A stretch of 64,000 nucleotides of DNA. It comes from Oscillospiraceae bacterium. GTDB taxonomy: Bacteria; Bacillota; Clostridia; Oscillospirales; Ruminococcaceae. Made by a program: the position numbers and the translations under genes. Location: the NCBI GenBank assembly GCA_017414435.1, contig JAFQMN010000006.1:81534-145533 (forward strand). Reading direction: 5' to 3'. Under the pieces are notes generated by a model. The model was not told where the DNA came from. It made no database searches and saw only the letters and a program-made list of their open reading frames with translations. Within the stretch, counting starts at the first letter, position 1. Each line of letters begins with the position of its first letter. Below are positions 10,954-19,311 of the stretch, in pieces.

Positions 10954-11226
10954 ATGACAAAGCAAGATGTTATAGATGCTATTGTTAAACAAACAAAAGC
11001 AACTAAAAAGGATGTAAATATCTTTTTAGATGCATTTATGGACACTGTGAAGAAAACTCTTAAATCTGGCGATAAGCTTACTTTAACCGGTTTTGGAACA
11101 TTTGAAGTTAGAGAACGCGCAGCAAGAAAAGGAATTAATCCAAGAACGAAACAAGAAATTAAAATTCCAGCTTCTAAATACCCAGCATTTAAACCAGGTA
11201 AAGGTCTTAAAGACGTTATTGGTTAG
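10954..11226 (+). CDS. hup: Histone-like DNA-binding protein HU
   Basis: HU, 90 residues, is the small dimeric nucleoid protein that bends DNA without strong sequence preference. The family signature GFGTFEVRERAARKGINPRT in the beta-arm is intact, followed by KIPASKYPAFKPGKGLKD. Its length is exactly the family norm. A GGGAGG ribosome site lies about ten bases before the ATG. It is monocistronic between its own promoter and terminator. Only the product name is certain; the symbol (hup, hbs) depends on the naming tradition. Confidence 0.97.
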   Translation: MTKQDVIDAIVKQTKATKKDVNIFLDAFMDTVKKTLKSGDKLTLTGFGTFEVRERAARKGINPRTKQEIKIPASKYPAFKPGKGLKDVIG

Positions 11227-11245
11227 AGCTTAGTCTATTTTATAG

Positions 11246-11299
11246 TTAGGTGAGTGGTCTTAAACAAAATATAAGATCACTTGCCTAATTGCTTTATTA
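11246..11299 (+). terminator. Likely terminator of hup
   Basis: A 17-base stem (11246-11262 with 11272-11288, three G-T wobbles) with a nine-base loop, followed by a weak T-rich stretch. The long stem favours termination, but the T tract is poor. Confidence 0.55.
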
Positions 11300-11340
11300 C
11301 TTTATAGCATTAATATAGAAGGGGGATTGTAAATTTTTTA

Positions 11341-11937
11341 ATGAAGAGTAATTTTTTTGCAATGGTTTTTAGAATGAGATATATTACCCGTTGGGGGCTG
11401 GCTAGAAATATAAAAAATGAAAGTGTTTGTGAACATAGTTTGGATGTGGCGGTTATTGCACATGCATTGGCATTACTTTGCAATAAAAAATTAGGTAGTA
11501 AATTTGATCCAGGTTATGTGGCTTTGGTAGGAATGTATCATGATGCATCTGAAATTTTAACAGGAGATTTGCCTACTACAATAAAATATAAGAATCCAGA
11601 GATTTGTAAAGAATATAAAAAAATTGAAAAGTTGGCAACAGAAAAGCTTATTAATATGTTGCCGAAAGAGTTGCAAATGGAGTACAAACTTATTTTAGAT
11701 CCGCAAGATGAGGAAGTTTTAAGGCTAGTGAAAGAAGCAGATAAATTTGCAGCTCTTATAAAATGTATAGAGGAAAATAAATCTGGCAATGCGGAATTTG
11801 TTAATTTTGAAAAAAAATTAACAAATGAACTAAAGAATTTAAACAGGCCAGAAGTAGATATGTTCTTAGAAGAGTTTATTCCGGCATATAAATTATCATT
11901 AGATAATCAGGAATTTTTAAGAAATCTTGAAATTTAA
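11341..11937 (+). CDS. HD-domain 5'-deoxynucleotidase, YfbR family
   Basis: A 198-residue HD hydrolase that closely follows E. coli YfbR, which removes the 5' phosphate from dAMP, dGMP, dCMP and similar deoxynucleotides. The metal ligands are in place: H32 in the EHSLDV segment, H67-D68 in MYHDASE and D134 in KEADKFAAL. The substrate loop RWGLARN is also family-like. GGGGGA lies 14 bases before the ATG, slightly far. It is followed after 21 bases by the aminotransferase gene and is probably co-transcribed with it. With comEB, tdk and deoB elsewhere in the window it adds to a visible deoxynucleotide salvage set. Confidence 0.88.
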   Translation: MKSNFFAMVFRMRYITRWGLARNIKNESVCEHSLDVAVIAHALALLCNKKLGSKFDPGYVALVGMYHDASEILTGDLPTTIKYKNPEICKEYKKIEKLATEKLINMLPKELQMEYKLILDPQDEEVLRLVKEADKFAALIKCIEENKSGNAEFVNFEKKLTNELKNLNRPEVDMFLEEFIPAYKLSLDNQEFLRNLEI

Positions 11938-11958
11938 AGAGTTATAAAGGTGAATAGT

Positions 11959-13173
11959 ATGAAGATAACATTCTCTCCGCCAGATATTAGTCAAGAGGAA
12001 ATTGACTCAGTTGTCTCTGTACTTAAATCTGGATGGTTAACAACAGGGCCTAAAACAAAAGAATTTGAAAGAGAAATTACACACAGATGTCAAAACAGTA
12101 AAGCAGTTTGTTTAAATAGTGCTACAGCAGCACTTGAACTGACATTACGCCTGCTGGGGATAGGGGAAGGTGATGAAGTAATTACAACACCTTACACCTA
12201 CTCAGCATCGGCGAGTGTTATTGATCATGTGGGAGCGAAAATTGTTTTTGCTGATGTGAAAAAGGGCGGTTTATATATAGATCCGCAGGCAATTGAAGAA
12301 AAAATTACGCAAAAAACTAAAGCAGTCATTGCAGTTGATGTTGCTGGTGGTTGCCCCGATTACAACAATATAAAAAAAGTGTTAGAAGAAAAGCGTGCTG
12401 AATTTGAGCCAAAAAACGAACTGCAAAAGCGGATTGGCAGAATTGCTTTGATTGCAGATGCCGCTCACTCTTTTGGGTCAAATAGTAACGGTGTGCCAGT
12501 AGGACATTTAGCGGATTTTTCTTGTTTTTCTTTTCACGCTGTGAAAAATTTAGTTTGTGGCGAAGGTGGGGCAGTTACTTGGTGTGATTTTGGCGAGGGT
12601 TTAGACGAAGAGATATATAACGAGTTTATGCTTTGGGCGTTGCATGGCCAAAATAAAGATGCGCTGGCTAAATCTCAAATAGGTGGATGGCGTTATGATA
12701 TTAGGTTTTTGGGATATAAATGTAACATGCCAGATATTTTAGCAGCATTAGGGCTTGCTCAACTTAAACGCTATAATAATATTATTGAAAAAAGAAAACA
12801 TTTAATTGAGAATTATGAAAAAAAGATATATAGTTTACTAGGAGAAAAAGTTAAAATTTTGCCACACAAAACAAAAGACTATGATTCAGTTGGGCATTTA
12901 ATGATTACAAATATTCAGGGAATAACAGACAAAACTAGAGATGCAATAATAGACTATATGGCTACTCAAAAAAATGTGGCTACAAATGTTCACTATGTGC
13001 CTTTGCCGATGCATACCGCTTATAAGAATTTAGGATTTAAGGCTAGCAGTTATCCAAATTCAGTTAAAGCGTACGAAAATGAAATATCTCTACCACTTTT
13101 TAATAAACTGACGGAACTAGAGCAAGATTATATTGTAAACTCTTTAAAAGAAGCTATTGAAAAATGTGGATAG
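11959..13173 (+). CDS. DegT/DnrJ/EryC1/StrS-family PLP-dependent aminotransferase
   Basis: A 404-residue fold-type I aminotransferase of the nucleotide-sugar branch, which usually converts a keto-sugar nucleotide to an amino sugar for cell-surface glycans. The PLP lysine is K196 in SFHAVKNL, preceded by the DAAHSFGS aspartate motif. The N-terminal GWLTTGPKTKEFE and the NSATAALELTLRLLGIGEGD blocks are typical. The ATG at 11959 has AAAGGTG six bases upstream; a GTG at 11950 lies inside that ribosome site. No other sugar-nucleotide gene is nearby, so the substrate cannot be deduced. whiA follows after 13 bases. Confidence 0.85.
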   Translation: MKITFSPPDISQEEIDSVVSVLKSGWLTTGPKTKEFEREITHRCQNSKAVCLNSATAALELTLRLLGIGEGDEVITTPYTYSASASVIDHVGAKIVFADVKKGGLYIDPQAIEEKITQKTKAVIAVDVAGGCPDYNNIKKVLEEKRAEFEPKNELQKRIGRIALIADAAHSFGSNSNGVPVGHLADFSCFSFHAVKNLVCGEGGAVTWCDFGEGLDEEIYNEFMLWALHGQNKDALAKSQIGGWRYDIRFLGYKCNMPDILAALGLAQLKRYNNIIEKRKHLIENYEKKIYSLLGEKVKILPHKTKDYDSVGHLMITNIQGITDKTRDAIIDYMATQKNVATNVHYVPLPMHTAYKNLGFKASSYPNSVKAYENEISLPLFNKLTELEQDYIVNSLKEAIEKCG

Positions 13174-13186
13174 AGGGTATTTATAA

Positions 13187-14071
13187 ATGTCTTTTAATAA
13201 ACAAGTAAAAACTGAGATATGTGCGAACAAAGCGATAAAAAGTCAAGAAAAAGAAGCTCGGCTTTATGGACTAATGCTACCATGGTTGAGTAATCAAAAT
13301 AAAGATGTTATTTTCATAAAATCCGAAAGCGAAGAAACAGTATCCGAAATATTTAAGCTTATTGAAGATCTTACAGAAAGAACGCTCGAAATAGAAAAAA
13401 TCATTAATTCTACAAAACTTTCGGTGCAGATGAATTTTACGATGTTGCCACTTTTTATTAGACGTATAATTAAAGATGATTTAAAAGTGAAATTTATCAA
13501 CGATTATTGCAATTCTGAAAAATTAAGGGTATTCTTTTTACAAGGTTTATTTTTAAGCTGTGGTAGATTTTCTAATCCACAAAAAGAATATAGAATAGAA
13601 TTTGTATTGAAAAATCAGCAACAAGTGGCAGAAACTATTTATGAACATTTACATAACTTATTTTTTAAGATTAATTTAACAAAAAGAATAGATAACATAA
13701 TAATTTATACAAAAGATAGTGAAACAATTGAAGAAATGTTAACCTATTTAGGTTCAATTAAGACCTGCTTTGAAGTTATGAATACTAAAATATATAAAGA
13801 GCTACGCAATAGAGTAAATAGAATAACAAATTGCGATAATGCTAATATAGATAAAACTATTTGTGCAGCAGAAATTCAAATTAAAAAAATTTTGGCACTA
13901 AAAAAATGTGGTAAGTTTGAATGCTTACCACCAAAATTAAAAAAAGTTGCAGAATTACGACTTAAAAATCCACAAGCTTCAAATAGTGAATTAGCTTCTA
14001 TGTTAGGTGATACCACACGGGCAGCAATTGGTAATAGTTTAAAAAAAATAACATTGTTAAACAAAAATTAA
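13187..14071 (+). CDS. whiA: DNA-binding protein WhiA
   Basis: WhiA, 294 residues, pairs a LAGLIDADG-homing-endonuclease-like fold that has lost nuclease function with a C-terminal helix-turn-helix. In Streptomyces it controls sporulation and cell division; in Firmicutes it affects division and chromosome segregation. The diagnostic block RNRVNRITNCDNANIDKT is intact near residues 207-224. The C-terminal LPPKLKKVAELRLKNPQASNSELA helix region carries the DNA-binding motif. Its usual neighbours rapZ and yvcK are absent. The last four bases overlap the end of a convergent gene on the other strand. Confidence 0.93.
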   Translation: MSFNKQVKTEICANKAIKSQEKEARLYGLMLPWLSNQNKDVIFIKSESEETVSEIFKLIEDLTERTLEIEKIINSTKLSVQMNFTMLPLFIRRIIKDDLKVKFINDYCNSEKLRVFFLQGLFLSCGRFSNPQKEYRIEFVLKNQQQVAETIYEHLHNLFFKINLTKRIDNIIIYTKDSETIEEMLTYLGSIKTCFEVMNTKIYKELRNRVNRITNCDNANIDKTICAAEIQIKKILALKKCGKFECLPPKLKKVAELRLKNPQASNSELASMLGDTTRAAIGNSLKKITLLNKN

Positions 14072-14529
14072 TGTGCTATTAATTTGGCTTGGGAATTTGA
14101 CATATTAGTTGTGTTAATTGTATCTAAAGGAACTATATTTAACTTAATACCAGAAAAATGTTCTAATGTATCAAAGGAATTAGTATCATGTAGTGTTTTT
14201 AAGTATGATACAATATTTATAACGTGATATTTTTTTATTATACGATACATACTCTGTTTTGAAGTTTTAGAATTTATCACAAACATTTGACAATTGTTGT
14301 CTGAGCTTTTTGAAAATAAATCATTAATATATTCTATTCTTATTTTTTGGTTTAATTCATTATACGAATCTGTCATTATATGTAATATTATAAGGTTTGT
14401 ATTTGTGAAATGAGCAATTTTCTTACCATATTCAAATAAAGTATCAGAAGGTAGATTATTTGAATTTATTATTAAAGTAGATACTTTATTCTTTTTATCA
14501 TCGTCATTTAAAGAAACCACTTTAATCAT
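14068..14529 (-). CDS. Universal-stress-protein-like small protein
   Basis: A 153-residue cytoplasmic protein that I recognise only by fold pattern. It has a beta strand STLIINS, a helix with FEYGKKIAHFT, and a strand NLIILHIMTD, as in the Usp domain and the Usp-like part of KdpD. The classical Usp ATP-binding Gly-rich motif (GxxGxxS) near the C-terminus is not visible, so it may not bind ATP. AGAAAGGAT precedes the ATG by a few bases. It is divergent from lepB and convergent with whiA (4-base overlap of stops). The assignment is tentative. Confidence 0.5.
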   Translation of the reverse strand: MIKVVSLNDDDKKNKVSTLIINSNNLPSDTLFEYGKKIAHFTNTNLIILHIMTDSYNELNQKIRIEYINDLFSKSSDNNCQMFVINSKTSKQSMYRIIKKYHVINIVSYLKTLHDTNSFDTLEHFSGIKLNIVPLDTINTTNMSNSQAKLIAH

Positions 14530-14547
14530 ATCCTTTCTGATTAGCTA

Positions 14548-14584
14548 TTGAATATTATTCATTATTTTATGTATAATTATACAT
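14548..14584 (+). promoter_or_regulatory. Promoter and 16-bp palindrome upstream of lepB
   Basis: TTGAAT (14548-14553), 18-base spacer and TATAAT (14572-14577). The -10 lies inside the perfect palindrome ATGTATAATTATACAT (14569-14584), so a -10 hexamer can be read on both strands. It could drive lepB and possibly the divergent Usp-like gene, or be an operator. Confidence 0.5.
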
Positions 14585-14621
14585 CTAAATCTAGAGTATA
14601 TCATCAGACTTTGCATTTATT

Positions 14622-14638
14622 TGTCGAATTTTGTCGTA
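14622..14638 (+). promoter_or_regulatory. Tandem Spo0A-box-like sites upstream of lepB
   Basis: TGTCGAA (14622-14628) and TGTCGTA (14632-14638) are direct repeats with 10-bp spacing, matching the known 0A box TGNCGAA in seven and six positions. They lie between the likely lepB promoter and the lepB start. Confidence 0.45.
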
Positions 14639-14677
14639 TTGTATTGAAAATTAGCAATAAAAAAGGAGTGAAATTCT

Positions 14678-15277
14678 ATGGAAGCAAATGATCAAAGAAT
14701 TATAAACAATGAACTAACTTTAGAAGCACAAAAATCCGTTAAACATAATGCTTGGAACAGCATCTATGAATTTGCAGAATTAATAGTTGGTGCAATTTGC
14801 TTAATGTTATTCTTAACTTCGTTTATATTTAGAACAGCAGATGTTGATGGTGATTCTATGAATCCAACGCTATTTCATAACGAAAAATTAGTAGTACTTA
14901 TCAATAATAATGTGTTTGGTAAAATTAAAAAAGGCGATATTGTTGTTGTTAATCAACCGAATCTTTTTAATGAAAGTATAATAAAAAGGGTTATTGGAGA
15001 AGAAGGCGATGAGGTCAATATAGATTTTGAAAAAGGAGAAGTTTGGGTTAACGGAATTTTACAAGAAGAAGACTATGTTAACACACCAACTAATCGTTTT
15101 GAGGGAGTAGAATTCCCTGTAACAGTACCAAAAGGTTGTGTATTTGTTTTAGGTGATAATCGCAATTATTCATCCGACAGTAGATACCCTGGTATTGGAA
15201 TGATTGACAAGCGTTATATAAATGCAAAAGCAGTGTTTAGATATCAGCCATTAAAACGTTTAGGTAGAGTAAAATAA
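14678..15277 (+). CDS. lepB: Signal peptidase I
   Basis: A 199-residue type I signal peptidase that cleaves Sec and Tat signal peptides at the outer membrane face. A single N-terminal membrane helix (about 33-52) is followed by the catalytic serine S60 in GDSMNPT and the general-base lysine K103 in IIKRVIG. The GDNRNYSSDSRYPGIGMI box is complete. AAAGGAG precedes the ATG. It heads a tight run lepB-rbgA-rnhB-yraN-engB-comEB-miaA; the gap to rbgA is two bases. Tandem Spo0A-box-like sites lie about 40 bases upstream. Confidence 0.96.
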   Translation: MEANDQRIINNELTLEAQKSVKHNAWNSIYEFAELIVGAICLMLFLTSFIFRTADVDGDSMNPTLFHNEKLVVLINNNVFGKIKKGDIVVVNQPNLFNESIIKRVIGEEGDEVNIDFEKGEVWVNGILQEEDYVNTPTNRFEGVEFPVTVPKGCVFVLGDNRNYSSDSRYPGIGMIDKRYINAKAVFRYQPLKRLGRVK

Positions 15278-15279
15278 TT

Positions 15280-16143
15280 ATGCAAAAAGTTGACAATATA
15301 AACTGGTTTCCCGGGCATATGGCAAAAGGGCTGCACCAGCTTAAAAAAAGCCTTTTGTTGGTTGATGGGGTTTTAGAATTGGTTGATGCACGGGCTCCAA
15401 TTAGCTCTAAAAGCCCAGAATTTGAAAAGATAATAGGTAATAAAAAAAGAATAATTCTTTTAACAAAAGCTGATCTAGTTTTAATGCCAGAACTGGTTAG
15501 ATTTAAAAACTTTTTAACAGATAAATATAATGCAAAAGTAGTTATTACAAATACTTCTAAACAACAAGAATCTAGTAAATTATTGCCTCTTATTAATTTA
15601 GAATTCAAAGAAGAATTTTCAAAGAATAAAACTAAGGGTATGGTTGGACGTACTCTAAAATTAATGGCTGTTGGAGTCCCAAATGTAGGGAAGTCATCTT
15701 TAATTAATCAGCTGGCAAAAGGGAAAAAAACAAAAGTGCAAAACAAACCTGGAGTAACAAAAACTCAGCAATGGGTAAAAATAGACAATAATATAGAGTT
15801 ATTAGATACTCCCGGGATTTTGTGGCCCAAATTTGAAGATCGCAATATTGCTGTTAGGTTAGCTCTTATTGGAGCTATTAGAGATGAAATTTTAGATAAA
15901 GAAAGTTTGGCTTTGGAATTACTCTCTATTTTAAAAGATAAATATCCTAATTACTTAAAACAAAGATATGACCTTACAGAGAATGATTTAAAAAAAGAAA
16001 GCTATCAAATAATTGAAATAATTGGTAAAAAGCGCGGTGTTTTAGGCGCTGGCGGGAGTGTAATAAACGAACGTATAAGTGCGCTAATAATTGATGAGTT
16101 TAGAACAGGTAAGATTGGCAAGATAATTTTAGACTGTTTATAA
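15280..16143 (+). CDS. rbgA: Ribosome biogenesis GTPase RbgA (YlqF)
   Basis: A 287-residue circularly permuted GTPase needed for late assembly of the 50S subunit. The permuted order is visible: G4 TKAD (62-65) comes before G1 GVPNVGKSS (132-140), then G2 with the conserved GVTKTQ, then G3 DTPG (176-179). The N-terminal NWFPGHMAKGL is the family hallmark. The C-terminal RNA-binding region keeps the RGVLGAGGSVINE segment. It starts two bases after the lepB stop and precedes rnhB, an order common in Firmicutes. Confidence 0.96.
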   Translation: MQKVDNINWFPGHMAKGLHQLKKSLLLVDGVLELVDARAPISSKSPEFEKIIGNKKRIILLTKADLVLMPELVRFKNFLTDKYNAKVVITNTSKQQESSKLLPLINLEFKEEFSKNKTKGMVGRTLKLMAVGVPNVGKSSLINQLAKGKKTKVQNKPGVTKTQQWVKIDNNIELLDTPGILWPKFEDRNIAVRLALIGAIRDEILDKESLALELLSILKDKYPNYLKQRYDLTENDLKKESYQIIEIIGKKRGVLGAGGSVINERISALIIDEFRTGKIGKIILDCL

Positions 16144-16161
16144 CAAAGTGGTTGATGAAAA

Positions 16162-16770
16162 ATGGATTTGGGTTTTGAGCAAAGATTAAGATTAGAAGGA
16201 TATAAAGCTATATGTGGAATTGATGAAGCTGGAAGAGGACCATTAGCAGGACCTGTTTGTGTGGCTGCGGTAATACTTTCTGAAGATTTTAATTTGCCAG
16301 GGCTTAATGATTCTAAAAAGTTAAGCGCAAAAAAACGAGAAGATCTTTTTGAATTGATCAAGTTGCAAGCACTTGATTTTAATATTGTGTTTATAGACGA
16401 GAAAGTAATAGATGAGATGAACATTCTAAAAGCAACCCTTTTAGGTATGAAACAAGCAAAAGACGGGTTAAAAATAAAGCCAGACATTGTTTTGGTGGAT
16501 GGCAATGCAAAACCCGATTTGGAATGCAAAACTGAATGTATTGTTAAAGGTGATGGCAAGATTGCTTCAATAGCAGCTGCTTCTATTTTAGCGAAAGTTT
16601 CTAGAGATAAATTTATGGAAGAATTGGCATTAAAGTATCCTGGGTATTTTTTTGAAAAACATAAAGGCTATGGTACCAAGGAACATTATGAAGCAATAAA
16701 TAAGTTAGGAATTTGTGATGCTCACAGGCGGACATTTTGTAAAAAGATATTAGGTGAAAATGTTATTTGA
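16162..16770 (+). CDS. rnhB: Ribonuclease HII
   Basis: A 202-residue RNase HII, which removes ribonucleotides misincorporated in DNA and RNA from RNA-DNA hybrids. The first catalytic pair is in CGIDEAGRGPLAGPV (D and E of IDEAGRG). The third acidic residue is in the PDIVLVDGNAKP segment. The last, in the KVSRDKFMEE block, precedes the conserved HKGYGTKEHYEAI. It lacks the long N-terminal extension of some Bacillus enzymes. ATG start, 18 bases after rbgA. Confidence 0.96.
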   Translation: MDLGFEQRLRLEGYKAICGIDEAGRGPLAGPVCVAAVILSEDFNLPGLNDSKKLSAKKREDLFELIKLQALDFNIVFIDEKVIDEMNILKATLLGMKQAKDGLKIKPDIVLVDGNAKPDLECKTECIVKGDGKIASIAAASILAKVSRDKFMEELALKYPGYFFEKHKGYGTKEHYEAINKLGICDAHRRTFCKKILGENVI

Positions 16771-16782
16771 AGAGGCATTTAT

Positions 16783-17163
16783 ATGAATTCTAGAAAATGC
16801 GGTATGCAAGGCGAGGAGTTAACAGCTAAATATTTAACGGGGTTAGGGTTTAAAGTTATTGCAAAAAATTTTCATTCGCGTTATGGAGAGCTTGATCTAG
16901 TTGCTGTGGATGAAATTTTTATTCTTTTTGTTGAAGTTAAAACTCGCAAGGCTAACAGTTTGGTGCTGCCGGCAGAAGCAGTTTTTAACTCTAAAATAAA
17001 AAAGATTATAAAAACCGCTGCCGTATTTTTAGAAAAAAATCCACAGTTTAATTTTTTGCAACCTCGTTTTGATGTCTCTGAAGTAGTAATAAAATCATTA
17101 GACTCTATAAATTTGAATTATATTGAAAATGCTTTTGACTTTGACATGGCAATGCTAAACTGA
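16783..17163 (+). CDS. yraN: UPF0102 family protein YraN (nuclease-like fold)
   Basis: A 126-residue member of the UPF0102/YraN family, which has an Endonuclease/PD-(D/E)xK-like fold but no established function. The conserved N-terminal GxxGEELTAKYL, then FHSRYGELDLVAVD and FVEVKTRKAN (the ELD...EVK catalytic pattern) are intact. It lies 12 bases after rnhB, the standard neighbour. The context with rnhB suggests nucleic-acid metabolism. Confidence 0.92.
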   Translation: MNSRKCGMQGEELTAKYLTGLGFKVIAKNFHSRYGELDLVAVDEIFILFVEVKTRKANSLVLPAEAVFNSKIKKIIKTAAVFLEKNPQFNFLQPRFDVSEVVIKSLDSINLNYIENAFDFDMAMLN

Positions 17164-17178
17164 AGAAAGGTGACGGCA

Positions 17179-17772
17179 ATGAACTTTAATATAGTGGAAT
17201 TTGAGGCATCATTTGGAACAAGCAAACAAATAAAGCCTTCTTGTTGCCCTGAATTTGTGTTTGTCGGACGTTCTAACGTTGGTAAGTCATCTCTTATTAA
17301 TAAGCTTTTTAACAGAAATAAGTTGGCACGTGTTAGTTCTATGCCAGGGAAAACTGCTACAATCAATTTTTTTAAGTCTGAAGCGGTTAGATTTGTAGAT
17401 TTGCCCGGCTATGGGTATGCCAAAACCTCTAAGAAAGAGAAAACCAGGTGGAACGAACTGATTAACGGTTACTTTTTGGGTAACAGAAACATTGCTATAG
17501 TGTTTCTGTTACTAGATATTAGAAACAAACCGTCTAACGAAGATATGATTATGATTAGTATGCTAAAACAGATGCAAATACCGTTTACTATTATATTTAC
17601 AAAAGTAGATAAGATAGCAAAAACGAAAATTCCTGATCAAATAAAATATATTAGCTCATTTATCAATATGGGCAATGTAAAAAGTTTAGCTTTTTCTGCA
17701 GAAACCGGACAAGGAGTGGCAGAGATTAAAACTTTAATTGATAAGATTTTAAATAAATTAAACAAGAAATGA
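17179..17772 (+). CDS. engB: Ribosome biogenesis GTP-binding protein YsxC/EngB
   Basis: A 197-residue TRAFAC GTPase required for 50S assembly. G1 is GRSNVGKSS, followed by RVSSMPGKT (G2), DLPGYGYAK (G3), TKVDK (G4) and the FSAETGQG segment (G5). I chose the ATG at 17179 because GAAAGGTG at 17165-17172 is well spaced before it. The GTG at 17170 lies inside that ribosome site. lonA, its usual upstream neighbour, is absent; here it sits in the lepB-miaA run and overlaps the reading frame region of comEB at its stop. Confidence 0.95.
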   Translation: MNFNIVEFEASFGTSKQIKPSCCPEFVFVGRSNVGKSSLINKLFNRNKLARVSSMPGKTATINFFKSEAVRFVDLPGYGYAKTSKKEKTRWNELINGYFLGNRNIAIVFLLLDIRNKPSNEDMIMISMLKQMQIPFTIIFTKVDKIAKTKIPDQIKYISSFINMGNVKSLAFSAETGQGVAEIKTLIDKILNKLNKK

Positions 17773-17780
17773 GGTATTAT

Positions 17781-18257
17781 ATGGAAAACAGACTTGGCTG
17801 GGATGAATATTTTATTAAAATGGCGTTTTTGGTGGCAGAACGTTCTACCTGTTTAAGAAGACATGTTGGGGCTATTATTGTTAAAGAGAATCGGGTTATT
17901 TCTACTGGATATAATGGCGCGGGTTCTGGAATTGAAGATTGCCGTGTTATTGGATGCATTAGAGATGAATTAAAAATTGAATCTGGCAAAAATCAAGAAA
18001 TCTGCAGAGCTATTCATGCTGAGCAAAATGCAATAATTCATGCGGCTTTGCAGGGCGGGAATATTTCAGGAAGTACCCTTTATTGCACTCATTCACCATG
18101 TATAATCTGTGCTAAAATGATAGTGAACGCCAAAATAAAAAGGGTGGTATGTTGCCACACTTATTCAGAGGAAGCGTTTATTAATATATTAAAAGAGGCT
18201 CAAATTAAATTTGAGACAATTAAAGAGCCGAACTTGAACATTAGTAAAAAGATTTAG
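17781..18257 (+). CDS. comEB: dCMP deaminase (ComEB-like)
   Basis: A 158-residue zinc-dependent deaminase that converts dCMP to dUMP for thymidylate synthesis. The zinc and catalytic residues are in HAEQNAI (H and the proton-shuttling E) and in the SPCIICAK motif (two cysteines). The extra metal and allosteric region GCIRDELKIESG...C is also family-like. The ATG at 17781 has GAGGT five bases upstream and gives the usual start; the ATG at 17769 overlapping the engB stop would add four residues. Start choice is the only uncertainty. Confidence 0.92.
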   Translation: MENRLGWDEYFIKMAFLVAERSTCLRRHVGAIIVKENRVISTGYNGAGSGIEDCRVIGCIRDELKIESGKNQEICRAIHAEQNAIIHAALQGGNISGSTLYCTHSPCIICAKMIVNAKIKRVVCCHTYSEEAFINILKEAQIKFETIKEPNLNISKKI

Positions 18258-18267
18258 AGGAAAAAAA

Positions 18268-19212
18268 GTGGAGGATAGAAAGATTTTATTCATTGCCGGG
18301 CCAACAGCTGTGGGCAAAACAGATTTATCTTTAAAGTTAGCAAAAATTTTTAATGGCGAAATTATTAATGCAGATTCAATGCAGATTTATTGCGGAATGG
18401 ATATTGGAACGGGTAAGCCTACCTTGCAAGAAAGGAAGCATATTCCTCATCATATGTTTGATGTGGCAAAACCTTGTGAAACATTTAACGTAGTAACTTA
18501 CCAAAGTATGGCTTTAAATATTATTGAAAAAATTCTAGAACGAGGCCATCTACCAATTGTTGTAGGAGGAACCGGTCTCTATATTAGTGCATTGTTTTAT
18601 GATGTTAAATTTGAAACCGCACCTAGTAATGAACTTACTAGAAAGAAGATAAATGAAATGATTGATGAAAAAGGATTAGATGAAATTTATAATATGCTTA
18701 AAAAATGCGATAGTTATGCGGCAAATTTTATAAACAGAAACGACAGAATACGTATAGTTAGGGCTTTAGAATTACAGCAAAATGCATTAACCACCAAAAG
18801 GGAAAAACGTGCTAATTGGTGTAAACAAATGAGATGCTACATTGGGAAGTATAAAGTAAAATCAAATTTGTTTATATTAAATTGTGAACCAAGAGAACGC
18901 CTTTATAGTAGAATAAATGATAGGGTAGATGCTATGGTGAAAGATGGTTTGTTACAAGAAGTAGAGTTGCTTTATCAGAAAGGAATGGGACAAACGGCAA
19001 GGCAAGCAATTGGTTATAAAGAATTTTTCCCATTAATAAATGGTGAATCAGTTAATTGTAAAGAAGTTGTTGACACCATTAAGCAGAATACTAGACATTA
19101 TGCCAAGAGACAATTAACTTGGTTTAGGCAAATGAAAGAGGCTAGTTGGATTTCTGCAGAGGATAGTATGAAAAGAATTATAGAACAATTGCAGATAAAA
19201 TCAAGTTACTAA
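18268..19212 (+). CDS. miaA: tRNA dimethylallyltransferase
   Basis: A 314-residue prenyltransferase that adds dimethylallyl to A37 of tRNAs reading UNN codons. The P-loop GPTAVGKTDLS (near residues 10-20) and the conserved NADSMQIYCGMDIGTGKPT block are intact, as are GGTGLYISAL and the C-terminal YAKRQLTWFR tRNA-binding segment. It uses a GTG start with AGAGG seven bases upstream. It is the last gene of the lepB run and is followed by an intrinsic terminator. Confidence 0.95.
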   Translation: MEDRKILFIAGPTAVGKTDLSLKLAKIFNGEIINADSMQIYCGMDIGTGKPTLQERKHIPHHMFDVAKPCETFNVVTYQSMALNIIEKILERGHLPIVVGGTGLYISALFYDVKFETAPSNELTRKKINEMIDEKGLDEIYNMLKKCDSYAANFINRNDRIRIVRALELQQNALTTKREKRANWCKQMRCYIGKYKVKSNLFILNCEPRERLYSRINDRVDAMVKDGLLQEVELLYQKGMGQTARQAIGYKEFFPLINGESVNCKEVVDTIKQNTRHYAKRQLTWFRQMKEASWISAEDSMKRIIEQLQIKSSY

Positions 19213-19224
19213 TGCTTTTTAGTT

Positions 19225-19251
19225 AGAAGGTATATTATATCTTCTTTTTTT
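19225..19251 (+). terminator. Terminator of the lepB-miaA operon
   Basis: AGAAGGTATA (19225-19234) pairs with TATATCTTCT (19236-19245, one wobble) followed by a seven-base T run. The loop is tiny, so the innermost pairs probably stay open. Confidence 0.7.
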
Positions 19252-19260
19252 ACAGCAAAA

Positions 19261-19285
19261 ATATCTCCAGCATAACTGGAGATAT
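19261..19285 (-). terminator. Terminator of the minus-strand aminopeptidase gene
   Basis: A perfect ten-base stem, ATATCTCCAG (19261-19270) with CTGGAGATAT (19276-19285), around a five-base loop. Read on the minus strand it is followed by TTTT, and it lies just past the apeB stop. Confidence 0.65.
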
Positions 19286-19311
19286 ACAGAAACTTTAAGT
19301 ATGAATAAGAA

